Source: Acarospora socialis (taxonomy: Eukaryota; Ascomycota; Lecanoromycetes; Acarosporales; Acarosporaceae). Taken from it: DNA of 64,000 bases. Below the pieces are notes generated by a model that searched no databases, was not told the DNA's origin, and was given only the letters and a program-made list of their open reading frames with translations. The position numbers and the translations under genes were made by a program. Location: assembly GCA_025617375.2 (NCBI GenBank), contig JAMYGW020000001.1, positions 1,798,001 through 1,862,000 on the forward strand, given 5' to 3'. Shown here piece after piece: positions 1 through 9,598 of the stretch (its first letter is position 1; each line of letters starts with the position of its first letter).

Positions 1-842
1 AGAGTCAGACAGCCATAATCCGTATGCGCCCCGGCGCGAACACGCCTCTGGAAAGAATCGATGGAGGTAGGAGGGTAGTGCAAACACGCGATGAAGTGAT
101 TCTTTTCCGTGACAAAGGCATCAAAGGCATCGGACTCGAGTCCCACGGCCTCGGCCAGAACGCTCAACAATTCCCGAACGACGCCATGGCACGAGTCGAA
201 GAAAGCGGCCAGCTCCCTCCGCATCGTCTGCGAGTCGGCATCAAGAAGCCACTGATTCGGCTTCTCCTCGTCGTCGTCGCGGTACATGCCAAAGAACTCT
301 TTGAGGTCAGAGGTGTCTGGATTGGCGGCCAGTTTGAGCGGGCAGCTCCATCCCTGGCTCGGGCCCCTTCCCTTGTCCATCTTTCCGAGGATCTTCATCT
401 TCTCGGATTCGGGCTTGGAGAAGAAGGTGCGGGAGATGGAGAAAAGCTTGTTGATGCCATCCTGAGTGATGTTAGGCTTTTTCAGATAGACGAACCTGTT
501 CCTTGGCCGTCAGTCTATATGTCTATCGAAAATGAGATTGGTTGTAGAGTTTCGTTGTAATCTTTTTCCGTTACTTTGAAGATATAGCCGGCTGTCACTT
601 CAACATTCCCGACTCGACAGGCAATGAAAAATTCCTCCCTTAACAATACCAGTGGGATGTAAGGGTAGAGGATATCGAAACAAAGGAATAAAAGTGTACC
701 CGATATTGCGCAATGCTTCGTAGAACTTGCGTCTCTCTGCATTTCGCGCAGCAGCCAGGTCAGAGTCCTTCGAGCTCAAGAGGGGATAGTCGATAACGAG
801 GAGTTCGGCTGGCACCGCCGCCTCATCTGGAGTACTACCCAT
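1..842 (-). CDS. 2-oxoglutarate/Fe(II)-dependent oxygenase, 3' end outside the window
   Basis: Isopenicillin-N-synthase-like oxidoreductase of the DIOX_N plus 2OG-FeII_Oxy family, which uses 2-oxoglutarate, Fe(II) and O2 to hydroxylate, desaturate or cyclise small molecules. The start MGSTPDEAAV at 842 is followed by an acidic N-terminal segment and FYEALRNIG. A 204-base intron (699-496) joins this to FVYLKKPNITQDG, the usual DIOX_N order (N-G-F-x-Y-L-K). Exon 2 runs off the window. The first iron-binding pair is visible in the HTDYGCLT stretch at its end. The second iron His and the Arg that binds 2-oxoglutarate must lie beyond base 1. It is divergent from the adenylating enzyme across a 750-base gap, which suits a tailoring oxidase of the same pathway. 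The substrate cannot be deduced. Confidence 0.85.
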
Positions 843-1596
843 TATGTAAACAACAACGACAACAATAACAAACCGTAGGTAGCGAGGATCGTTAAAAGAG
901 AAAAGCGAGTTTGGACCGAGAGCGGAGAAGAATATATGACACTCTTCACACCGATTGCATTGCTTACTTACTTGTATCACGTTTTATAAGACGAAAAACG
1001 AAAACAATATAAAAAGACAGTATTAGGTGCAGCCAAGGCCCAAAACGGTTCCTTGGCGGTAATCCGGTCAGCGCCTTCTCCGGTGACAGACGGAGAGAAC
1101 GGGCCGACCGTCAGCCCTAGTCTTGTCAGGGCTTGCCTAATCTCGGACATTCGTTGAGGTATGACGCTGCTTCACTGGAACACGATTACTTTGGAATTGG
1201 CCACATGTTCCAAATCCATGGAGATGTACTGTATCTCCCACGCGATTCATGGACAGGTGTCGCTTCAACGCGCGTATTACAGCTACGCGACTGCCAATCC
1301 ACGAGCCGTTCTGGAAGACGGGAGTCCTTCGGCGGAGGCCGAATCGGAGCAAGCTCGTATTTCGGAGTTGGCACGGAGGTGGGGGCAGAAAACGTCGTTG
1401 TGAGGCGTTGCGGCACGGTCAGGCTGGACATCGCCTTATGGGATGCGAAGCCCTAGGCCTAGCTTATTTGGGAAACTTGGTTTTGTGGATGGGGCTCCAT
1501 TTATATGCCGGCGGTTGGAGTGGTATATCCCTGGGACTTCTGAGTCGGCAGGAATGCAAAAAGACGTGCGAAAAGTTGCACAAAAGTTTGAACGCC
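843..1596. promoter_or_regulatory. Divergent intergenic region
   Basis: Lies between the oxygenase (minus) and the adenylating enzyme (plus) and should hold both promoters. No recognisable operator or other gene is seen. Overlapping open frames on both strands here have no protein character. Confidence 0.4.
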
Positions 1597-3334
1597 ATGA
1601 TCTTTCAATCGAAGCTACCAAGCCCTGCACGTCCTACTTTGGACGTTTGCAGTTACATCTTCGAGTCGCGCAGGAACTACCCTCCTGATAGAGTTCTCTA
1701 CAAGATGGACTGCAATAGTGAAACACTCACCTTGGCACAACTAGAGCAGAGAAGTCGAAAGTTGGCATGGACTTTGGTCAACCGCTTCGGGATCAAGCGT
1801 GGAGATACCGTGGCTATCCTGGCCCGAGATTCGGTAAGATTGTTGGAGAATCTTCGTACCGAGCGTTTACTGACCCCGCCAGCTGCTCTATCCAATTGTA
1901 TATTTGGCCATACTTGCCGCGGGAGCGACCGTGGAACTGATTCCGGTGCAGAAGGAATTGACCACCAACGATGTCATTGCTCGAATGAAGCAGGCAGAGA
2001 CAAAGTTGATTGTGACAGACTCAGTGTTTCTGACCATGGCGGCTGTGACTTCGGCCTCTCTTGGCGGCATTCCCCTATTCCTGCCTGAGACGGAGCATGG
2101 CCTGTTCGGACCAGAAGTGCCAGAGTACCATGATTTCAAGATTGACAAGGAGGAGGAGGCCCAAGTCTCGGTGGCCTTCGTCAACCGCACGAGCGGTTCG
2201 ACCGGCGGCAAGTTGAAGACTGTCATCACCACCCATGCGCATTTCATCGCCGCCCTGGAAACTACGTTGCACACTGTGCCGAAGAATACCAACCCAGACA
2301 CCGACACTTGGCTCTCTTCGCTGTCTTTCGGATTTTTCATCAATTCGAAGCTCCACATCGGGCTCAACATCTTGTTGGGAATTCCTGTGGTCATCATGGA
2401 CACCGTTTTCGGTCCGGACATACTCGATATTGTGGAGCGCCACAGGATCACGTTCCTGTTCGTTCCCCCACCAGTCGCGGCTTCGTTTGCGAAGCTTGAT
2501 GGCTCGAGAAAGAGCGTCGATGTCGGCAGTATAAAGTGGCTGCTTTCCGCAGGAGCCTCGATGCATGAAGGTCTTCAGCAAGCGACGTCGCGGAAATTGA
2601 ACGGCGTCCATCTGGACCTTGAATGGGGTACTTCCGAGACTCTGCTCATTGCTATCCAAATGGACGGGCACGCCTCTCCAGCCGGCTCCAGTGGCGTCCT
2701 TGTCAATGGCATTGAGGCCAAAGTCATCGATACCGTCACTCACGAGGAGCTTGAGGCTGGCGAGTCTGGGGAGATCTATATCCGCAATACCGCCTGCCGA
2801 TACGCTGGCTACAAAGCCAATGATACTGCTAACCGAGAAACTTTCGATGGCGAAGGATGGTTCCATAGCGGCGACTACGGGTACATAGATGATGATCGCA
2901 ACGTCTTCATCACGGACCGATTGAAAGAATTGATTCGCGTTGGTGGTGGCTATGGTGTCCACATCTCGGGAACAGAGCTTGAGTCCGTCATATTCGGCCA
3001 TCCTGCCGTCTCGCAAGTGGTCGTGACGGGAGTGCCGGATGTGGCAGCGGGAGTAGAGCGACCGACTGCGTTTGTAATCCTGACGCCGGAGTGGCAGGAA
3101 AAGCAAGACGTGGCTCTCACAAGCCTTCGTCAGTGGGTCAGGGAAAGGCTGACGGGATTGCAAACTCTAAATGGAGGCTTCTTTTGCCTTACAGAGTTCC
3201 CTCTGATAGGCTTCAAAATCAATCGACGTGCGCTGAAAAGCTTCGTGGTGAACAGCAGACTGAAGGACAAAGCTGATGCATGGACTATGAATGGGACTTC
3301 AGTCGTTATCCCTGAATTAGTGCGGGTTGCCTGA
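1597..3334 (+). CDS. AMP-dependent acyl-CoA synthetase/ligase (adenylating enzyme)
   Basis: ANL-superfamily enzyme, 562 residues in two exons (1597-1833, 1883-3334; intron 49 bases). It should activate a carboxylic acid as an acyl-AMP and pass it to CoA or another acceptor. The join gives GDTVAILARDS-LLYPIVYLAILAAG, which restores the family pattern. Visible motifs are the phosphate loop TSGSTGGKLK (the usual Pro before the Lys is replaced), GWFHSGDYGYID, DRLKELIRVGG, and near the C-terminus GFKINRRAL, whose Lys matches the catalytic lysine of GK[IV]xRR. No carrier-protein or condensation domain follows, so it is free-standing rather than an NRPS. The nearest groups are 4-coumarate-CoA ligase-like and fungal pathway ligases. 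The substrate is unknown; an aromatic or shikimate-derived acid fits the DAHP synthase next door (inference). Confidence 0.88.
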
Positions 3335-4121
3335 TCGTTCCAGAAAGTAGTTATACATGATAGTAACGCTCAATGGTTCAGATATACGATTCCCTAGAAT
3401 CAAGACCAACTTGAACTGTTTGAGAGATTGGACGTTTGAACCGAATGGAAACCTTGCATTTCCTCAATGAATGCCAACCCACAACAAGCCCATCTGTATT
3501 GTCATTCATTTCAACTTGCCGGAGCTCTTGCTGGAAGTTCCGTCGATGGACAGACCAAGCAACTTTGTGTCAGTATCTGCCTATGGAAAACCGGGAACAT
3601 TCGTTGCCAGTCGTACGAGTGGGTCAGTTGTGAGACACCTCCTTCCTGGATGAACCACGCATATTAGAGCCAATGGATATCAAGGAGCATCATGGGCCAT
3701 AGCCTTACAGAACGTGGCTCAAATCCGGCCCTTGTCCGTATCAAAATAAGCACTAAAATCGTTCCGGAACTTGATGACCCTCCGAAGCTTGGCAGTAGGG
3801 GGCCCACTGTCGGATTTGAAGTTGTTTTTTGCGGCGAAGAACAGTGCTGACTGCATTACATTCTATGATAGACGGGAGAAATGAAGAGCTAGACTCGAGA
3901 TTGTAGCTAGCAGAATTCACGGCAAATATGACCGTAAAAAGAGCCGTGTACGGGGTCCATCTTGTTCTGGAGATAGAATAAGTAGTTTGGTCAGTGCAGA
4001 TTCCAAAAGGACCCGGGACTCACGAGAGTCTGTTGAAATCACCGTTTGAGCCTGGATAGCTCTCAACAGCTTCTTGCTTGTATTCAATCTATTTATATAG
4101 GAGTCTTCTTCCAACGCCCGA
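3335..4121. other. Intergenic, no gene seen
   Basis: Terminator of the adenylating enzyme and promoter of the DAHP synthase gene, which lie in tandem. Short open frames around 3430-3670 show no family features. Confidence 0.4.
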
Positions 4122-5409
4122 ATGGCTCCCTCAACAGACTGGTCACCGTTGTCATGGTGCGATCGACCTGTTGCTCAGGCAATCACTTACTCGGATCTGC
4201 TCTGCTGGAATATGCGTGCAAGGACCTGGCCGGATTGCCCCCTCTTATATCCAATGTCGAAATAGAAGATCTCCGGCTGTCCATGGCCCTGGCATCCAAT
4301 GGACAAGCTTTGATCATTCAAGCCGGAGACTGTGCGGAAGCTTTCAATGACGTCCAAGTCGATATTGTTAATAGTAAAAGAGCTCTCATTCGTGAACAAG
4401 CCGGTATGCTAGAGAGAGCTCTTGCTATTCCTGTGTTGCAAATCGGCCGAATTGCTGGAAAATACGCGAAATCACGCACGATATCCAAAGAGTCCCTTCC
4501 CTGCGGTAGCATTGTTGATACCTTCCGCGGCGACAATATCAACCATCCCCTGGGAAAGGAAGCGAGAGCTCCAAAGAAAGACTCGTTCTCGGTCATTACC
4601 TGGCCGCGGCCACTCTGTCGATGTTACGCATCAGTAACGGATTCAACGTCGATGAGCGTTCCTGCAAGACGGGCATGTTCACTTCACATGAAGCTTTGCA
4701 TCTCCCACTTGAGTCCGCCCTGACCAAAGGCGCATACAACACGTCCACCCATATGCTCTGGGTCGGGGAACGTACGCGAGACATCGCCTGTGCTCATCTT
4801 GAGTATATCCGTGGACTGCGCAACCCGATCGGTGTCAAGCTGGGCCCAACGACGGATCCTTCGGACCTGGTACAGTTACTTTCGACAATCGATGCCGACA
4901 AAGTTCCCGGGCGAGTAACGCTGATTACCCGATTAAGTGCTCCGATGGTCTGCCATGTCCTTCCACCGCTCATTAAACAAGCAGAGTTCAAGCCGGTTTG
5001 GCTGTGTGATCCGTGTCATGGAAACACGTTCGCAACGGCTTCGGGGATTAAGACACGATTCGTCGAGACGATCATTGCGGAGGTCAAAGCCACGCATGTT
5101 GTGCACCGCAGTTGCAACTCGCAACTTGGTGGTCTGCATTTGGAGCAGACGGGCGAAGAGGTTACAGAGTGTGTTGAGTGGGATGGAGGTGTGGACGAAT
5201 TCCAATTTCCGAGTTACCGCTCGCTCTGTGATCCACGACTCTCACGGCCTCAAGCGCTGAAGGTTGTCGAGGAGTACGCCAGCTTTGTCAAAGCGACGTC
5301 TTCTGACTGGCAGACGGTAGTGACTAGCAGCGTCTATGAAGGAGACAAGTCAATCGAACCACAGCATCATCCTGAGGTTGTGGATAATATGGTAGTGGTC
5401 GAGGCGTAG
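4122..5409 (+). pseudogene. Class II 3-deoxy-D-arabino-heptulosonate-7-phosphate (DAHP) synthase with two frame breaks
   Basis: DAHP synthase condenses phosphoenolpyruvate and erythrose 4-phosphate, the first step of the shikimate pathway. The start at 4122 gives DWSPLSWCDRPVAQ, the class II N-terminal signature. Known metal-site residues are all visible: Cys in QAGDCAEAF, His in DPCHGNTF, Glu in GGLHLEQ and Asp in CDPRL. FRGDNIN, GERTRD and GRVTLITR also match class II. Two places change frame with no room for an intron: about 4195-4203 (after TYSD, before ALLEYACKD) and about 4570-4582 (after RAPK, before LVLGHYLAAA). Each behaves as one missing base. The gene is therefore broken, or the assembly has two local errors. 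A class II enzyme beside an adenylating enzyme suggests a dedicated precursor supply for a secondary pathway rather than the housekeeping enzyme, which in fungi is often class I or AroM-linked. Confidence 0.85.
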
Positions 5410-5852
5410 CAAACAGGTCCTTTTGGTCAAAGTTACAACACCTACTTGGATCGGAGAAGAAGGAGAAGAATGGCGTGGTCGCAAGTAAAGCTCTGATGTC
5501 AGGGGGCCACTGCTTATAGAGCTCGATCTGGAGCGTTTCGAATTAGATTTTCATAGACTGTGAGGAAGGAAGTTGGTAGCACGCAATCATTAGAACAGTA
5601 CAGAGGATCAGTCCGTGGCAATTAGCTTGTTATCAAGCATTTTCCAAGAACACAGCTTGTTCAGACAGTTTAGAAACCTGAACTATGTACACCTGGAGTA
5701 AAACGGTCCTGGCTGTAGAGTACGAGTACTCATGAGTATGGGGATGAGGTCTCGGTTACAAAAATGTATGCACACGTGACACAAGACTTAGTACTCTATG
5801 AGGTTCCATTTTTTATTTCTACATTAAAGAAAGAGTGCAGCTTTCATACGTT
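5410..5852. other. Convergent 3' region, no gene seen
   Basis: Separates the DAHP synthase gene (plus) from the uncharacterised 481-residue gene (minus), so it should hold two terminators. Nothing else is recognised. Confidence 0.4.
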
Positions 5853-7298
5853 TCAATCCCCCCTCGGCATGAAGGTCCTAGTTACATTGCAGAGTTGAAG
5901 GACGAATTTTGGAGAATTTGGAAGTGACTTGCCCGCCCTCTCCGCATCTGCCAGAGACCCTCCTGGTCCAACCACGATGACATTCTCCGGATATAATGTG
6001 CCGAGAAGAGCGAGAAGTATGACGTTGCTACTTGCCGGAATGAGATGAATGCCGCCATCTTTAGCTGTGACAAGCCCGATATCTGCTCTCACCAAAATGT
6101 CTTCTGCAGAATGAACGCCGGCAGGGACTGTAAATCCTGATCCATGTGAAGCCTTGTCGACACCGACGGCGCTATATGCATAGCGCCGGCCACGGCTTAT
6201 TTGACCTAAGTCAACAATTGCCTCCCTGTTCGCTGAAAATCGAACATGAAGCTTGAGGACACGACTTGGCTCCTCCTTGGTTGTAGAGTCTGAATCGACA
6301 GCAATCCAGGTGGCTTGTACTGCCTCTGCGGGAGAAGAAAGCATCGCGACGTCGACAGAACCGGGCTTTAGTGTATCCGTGGCCATGGCGATCTCAGACC
6401 GTGGAGCTGTGTAGTAATCTTGATGCTCGTTACGGAATACGAGCGAAGTACTCGTGTCGTCTAGCTTGACAGGAAGGTACCAAAGAAGACGTCGCGCATC
6501 GCTGCCAGCCACGAAAGACGGCAGGATTAGTCCTTGCGAGTACTGGCATCCATATCCCTCAATAGAGGCAAGTTCGGGAGCGAGAAGCGAGATGGCGGCT
6601 TTGAAAACGCCGTTCTGGGTCAGCGATTTGGTCATTAGTTCTGCAAGAAACAGTGACCTGTTCTGCTCTGTATACCTCATCCCGAGATTGCGGCCCTTCT
6701 TTCCCGGTATCAGGATGACAACTTCTTCGAAGTTTTCGAAGGGAAGGAGAGCGTCACGTAGGAGGACCATCTGGTGAAGGTATTCGTTATAGATTTGCAT
6801 CAAGTGCCCTTGGCCACGAGGTCCAAACATAAGCTCTGCTACGGGCTGTTTGAGGAGATGGCCTTCGCATGGACTGCGAATGGCATATTTCGTGTCAAAC
6901 TGTGCGTCCCTCGTCTCAGCGGCATATTGGACCAACTTTCTTCCGATCGTGACGGCTTGATGCGCTATCTCCTTGCGTCCAGCGTCCGTCGTTGGGAGAT
7001 GGAGGCTTGATTCTCGCGTGCCTAGATCAAGGTTCGAAGATAAATTGTCGAGCAGCATGTGTCGAGCGGTTGGCCCATTAGGAGGGTCAGATCCGAGGTG
7101 ATGCAGAACTGTTTCCAACAAAGGTGCGCAGCCTTCAACCACTTGTCTCGCAGTATAATTGCCCGCTGGTAAAGACCAACCGCCGCCAGTCATGGTAGTT
7201 CCATTGCTTCCATTTGCTGTCGGCTTGGTGATGCGACCTATGGTAAGATTGTCGAGGACGGGAACTTTGAAAGGCTGCTGAACAGCGGTAGGGGACAT
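5853..7298 (-). CDS. Uncharacterised 481-residue cluster protein
   Basis: Single uninterrupted frame of 481 residues; I do not recognise the family. The start MSPTAVQQPF at 7298 is followed by a Gly/Ser/Thr-rich leader (about residues 25-47). A first half carries LPAGNYTARQVVEG, a conserved-looking CEGHLLKQPVAELMFGPRG around 145-165 and IPGKKGRNLGMRY around 200. The C-terminal half is Gly- and Val-rich with SRGRRYAYSAVGVDK and ENVIVVGPGGSLADAERAG. There is no signal peptide and no clear membrane helix. No Rossmann GxGxxG at the start, P-loop, heme Cys or PLP motif stands out. It ends convergently to the DAHP synthase and starts divergently from the methyltransferase, so it sits inside the cluster and may be a core or accessory enzyme. 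Codon structure and length support a real gene. Confidence 0.75.
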   Translation of the reverse strand: MSPTAVQQPFKVPVLDNLTIGRITKPTANGSNGTTMTGGGWSLPAGNYTARQVVEGCAPLLETVLHHLGSDPPNGPTARHMLLDNLSSNLDLGTRESSLHLPTTDAGRKEIAHQAVTIGRKLVQYAAETRDAQFDTKYAIRSPCEGHLLKQPVAELMFGPRGQGHLMQIYNEYLHQMVLLRDALLPFENFEEVVILIPGKKGRNLGMRYTEQNRSLFLAELMTKSLTQNGVFKAAISLLAPELASIEGYGCQYSQGLILPSFVAGSDARRLLWYLPVKLDDTSTSLVFRNEHQDYYTAPRSEIAMATDTLKPGSVDVAMLSSPAEAVQATWIAVDSDSTTKEEPSRVLKLHVRFSANREAIVDLGQISRGRRYAYSAVGVDKASHGSGFTVPAGVHSAEDILVRADIGLVTAKDGGIHLIPASSNVILLALLGTLYPENVIVVGPGGSLADAERAGKSLPNSPKFVLQLCNVTRTFMPRGD

Positions 7299-7839
7299 TG
7301 TTGAAAGTGAAGTGTTCTGCTGCTTGACCGCTGGTGAAGAAAATAATCTATAAGCCTAGGAGGATTGCGTGTTAGTCCTCGATTGTCATAGAATTTTTCA
7401 CACCTACACTTACCTGGAAGGTGATAGCAAGGCCCACGACTCCTGTCCCAAAGGTCCCAAACGATTTGGCAGCGCACCAGACCCGAGGACTGAGCATTGG
7501 CCAGTGGCTGGACGATTGACAAGAAGGATCACGGCCATCAAAGCAACAAAAGAAAGTCCAGATATAGTGAATAAGGCACGTGATGACCAATCAACTCCGA
7601 ACATGTCGGACACGGTACCTTGTTGAGGAACGGAGGACTTGCGGACTTTGCAAACCGCCCCTGCATTTCCGTTGCGCCGCTTGCAACCGAGATAAGGCTG
7701 CAGAACCAGCCCTACACCATCGATATCAAACTCTCTTTAGGTGATATGTAAGAGTCTGAGCTGCATCTCAAATATCAGCACCATTAACCCTCGGCTGAAG
7801 AAGCGGTAACTTTCTGTTCATGAGTGATTATTCTGTGCA
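7299..7839. promoter_or_regulatory. Divergent intergenic region inside the cluster
   Basis: Shared upstream region of the 481-residue gene (minus) and the methyltransferase (plus). Several overlapping short open frames are present, but none resembles a protein. A binding site for a cluster regulator would be expected here (inference). Confidence 0.4.
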
Positions 7840-8869
7840 ATGGAAGATCCGATTACTTTTTCTGATTTGCAAACCTCCCTGCTACGGAAACCCGTTGATG
7901 AGTTTCATGGTACGGAGGGTGTATATCTTCTTCCCCATCACCGCGAGGAGATTGAGCGCCTGCAGAAACAGCATGAATTCATCAAATCCGCCACGGGTGG
8001 GCAATTGACGCCCATCCACCTTGGCACCAAGGCAAGAGTCCTCGACTGCGGATGCGCCGATGGTCTGTCCACATCACCTCTGCATTGAAAAGCGTTTTGT
8101 TGACCGCACCATAGGCACGTGGTTGGCAGATTTGGGACAGCTCCAAGATGGCAACCCTGCCTCACTATCACTTCACAAAGTCGACCTGGGCAGTTCTCTC
8201 TTCCGACGACACCGAGATTTGGATCTTAGAGAGCACGACATCCGCAGACCCTTCCCGACCTCGTGGGAATGGAACGACAAGTTCGATTTGGTTCACCAAC
8301 GCTTGCTAGTGTGGGGAATTGGTTCCGATGAGTGGACCGCTGTCATTCATACACTTACCGATGCTGTCAAGCCGGGAGGCTATATACAGCTAGTGGAGGC
8401 TGAGTCGGTCTCGTCCTCATATACCGAAGAGCAGCAAGAGCAGAAAAAACTGGCCATTGTTCAGGATTGGTCATGTTCATCCTCCGGGATGAATGTGCAC
8501 ATCTGGAAGAAGATGGCGGGGATCCTCGAAAACTGTGGCTTTCTGGACATTAGGGAAACGCCGTTTGACCTTGGCTATGGGGCAACCGCGAAGCAACCTG
8601 GAGACAGACAATGGACAGCCGAATTGTTGCCCAAGTCTTTTCGGCATTTAGCGCGCAAGATGCCTGGTATGTTCGATTTCAGAAAACCAATATCGAGCAT
8701 GGCCAAGAGCGGATTGCTAACCTCTTCACTTGCAGAGGGCGGAATCCCGGGTGTTGCTCGCGATGCGGATGAATACATGGCGTTTCTTGATAGACTCGTC
8801 ATTGAGATGAAGGCTGTTGGCTATACGCCGAAGCTACGATGGATCACGGCGAGGAAACCACCCCTTTAG
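7840..8869 (+). CDS. LaeA-like SAM-dependent methyltransferase
   Basis: 302 residues in three exons (7840-8062, 8115-8666, 8736-8869) with introns of 52 and 69 bases. The second intron has GTATGT, GCTAAC and TTGCAG signals. The first join restores the SAM-binding motif I, VLDCGCADGTWLADL. Further landmarks are FDLVHQRLL, the motif II/III region of LaeA/UMTA-like enzymes, and VKPGGYIQLVEAE, the post-III strand typical of class I methyltransferases. The third exon begins EGGIPGVARDADEY. Family members methylate small molecules or act as regulators of secondary metabolism. Within this cluster a tailoring role is more likely than the global LaeA regulator, because the long LaeA N-terminus is absent. 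All motifs are intact. Confidence 0.87.
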
Positions 8870-9598
8870 ATGATTGGACATGTAACCCATAGCCGTTCTA
8901 AGCTTTTGGAAAGTGTATTATCATGTTGATATCGCAACAAACCAGAAATTGCAAAAAGTCACTTAACTCTGGATGTCAAAATAATCTAAGCGAAGCTGAC
9001 TAAAGTGCACGTATCACGTGGGCATAAACCCAGGACTGGAGAGGTCGCCGTGTAGTCCTAATTTTGGCCCCTTTCCTCCTTTTCTGCCCCCTTTCCAACA
9101 GAAGCTCAGCCTCGTTAATGGTAGCGGAGTCTGCAGAATATACTCTCGGGTGAGGTTTGTAAGCTGGAGTTCTACGAATGTTTTGCTCCAAGTATCTCCG
9201 TAGTGCCGGAGGAAAACGTCGCCCCCTGGTCAGCCAACGGACGTCCAACTCCGACAGTGCAGGAGATAGCAAGCACTTGCACAGTTGATGATCGGAAGAA
9301 TGCTGCAACGGAGAGGATGCAATGGGAAGACAATTCCCATTACCATGGTTTGCAAACAAAGCGTTTTGTCAGCAAGGTGTTATGTTAGCATTTTGCCGAG
9401 TCGCTGTTCTGAAACGGTCATGTCTCTCTATAAAACTTTTCTGGGTGAGGAGCATCCCTCAAAGTCGTCTCTTCTTTTCTCTCCCGCTCTTTCTCCTGCA
9501 TCACGCTCTCAACCGACCTGCTGCTACTTGCAGTGATTCTTGCCTTGCTTGAATTGTCAGGGAAAACGCCAACTCATAGTCTTTCTCATATTGCATCG
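8870..9598. other. Intergenic, no gene seen
   Basis: Between the methyltransferase and the MFS gene, both on the plus strand. Overlapping short open frames near 9000-9550 on both strands have no family features. Confidence 0.4.

Noticed and set aside
1249-1596. N-terminal extension of the adenylating enzyme
   Set aside because: In frame, but the text is Arg/Trp-rich and unlike ANL enzymes. The ATG at 1597 gives a normal family start.
2075-3163. 362-residue minus-strand open frame
   Set aside because: Shadow of the adenylating enzyme, whose motifs are all on the plus strand.
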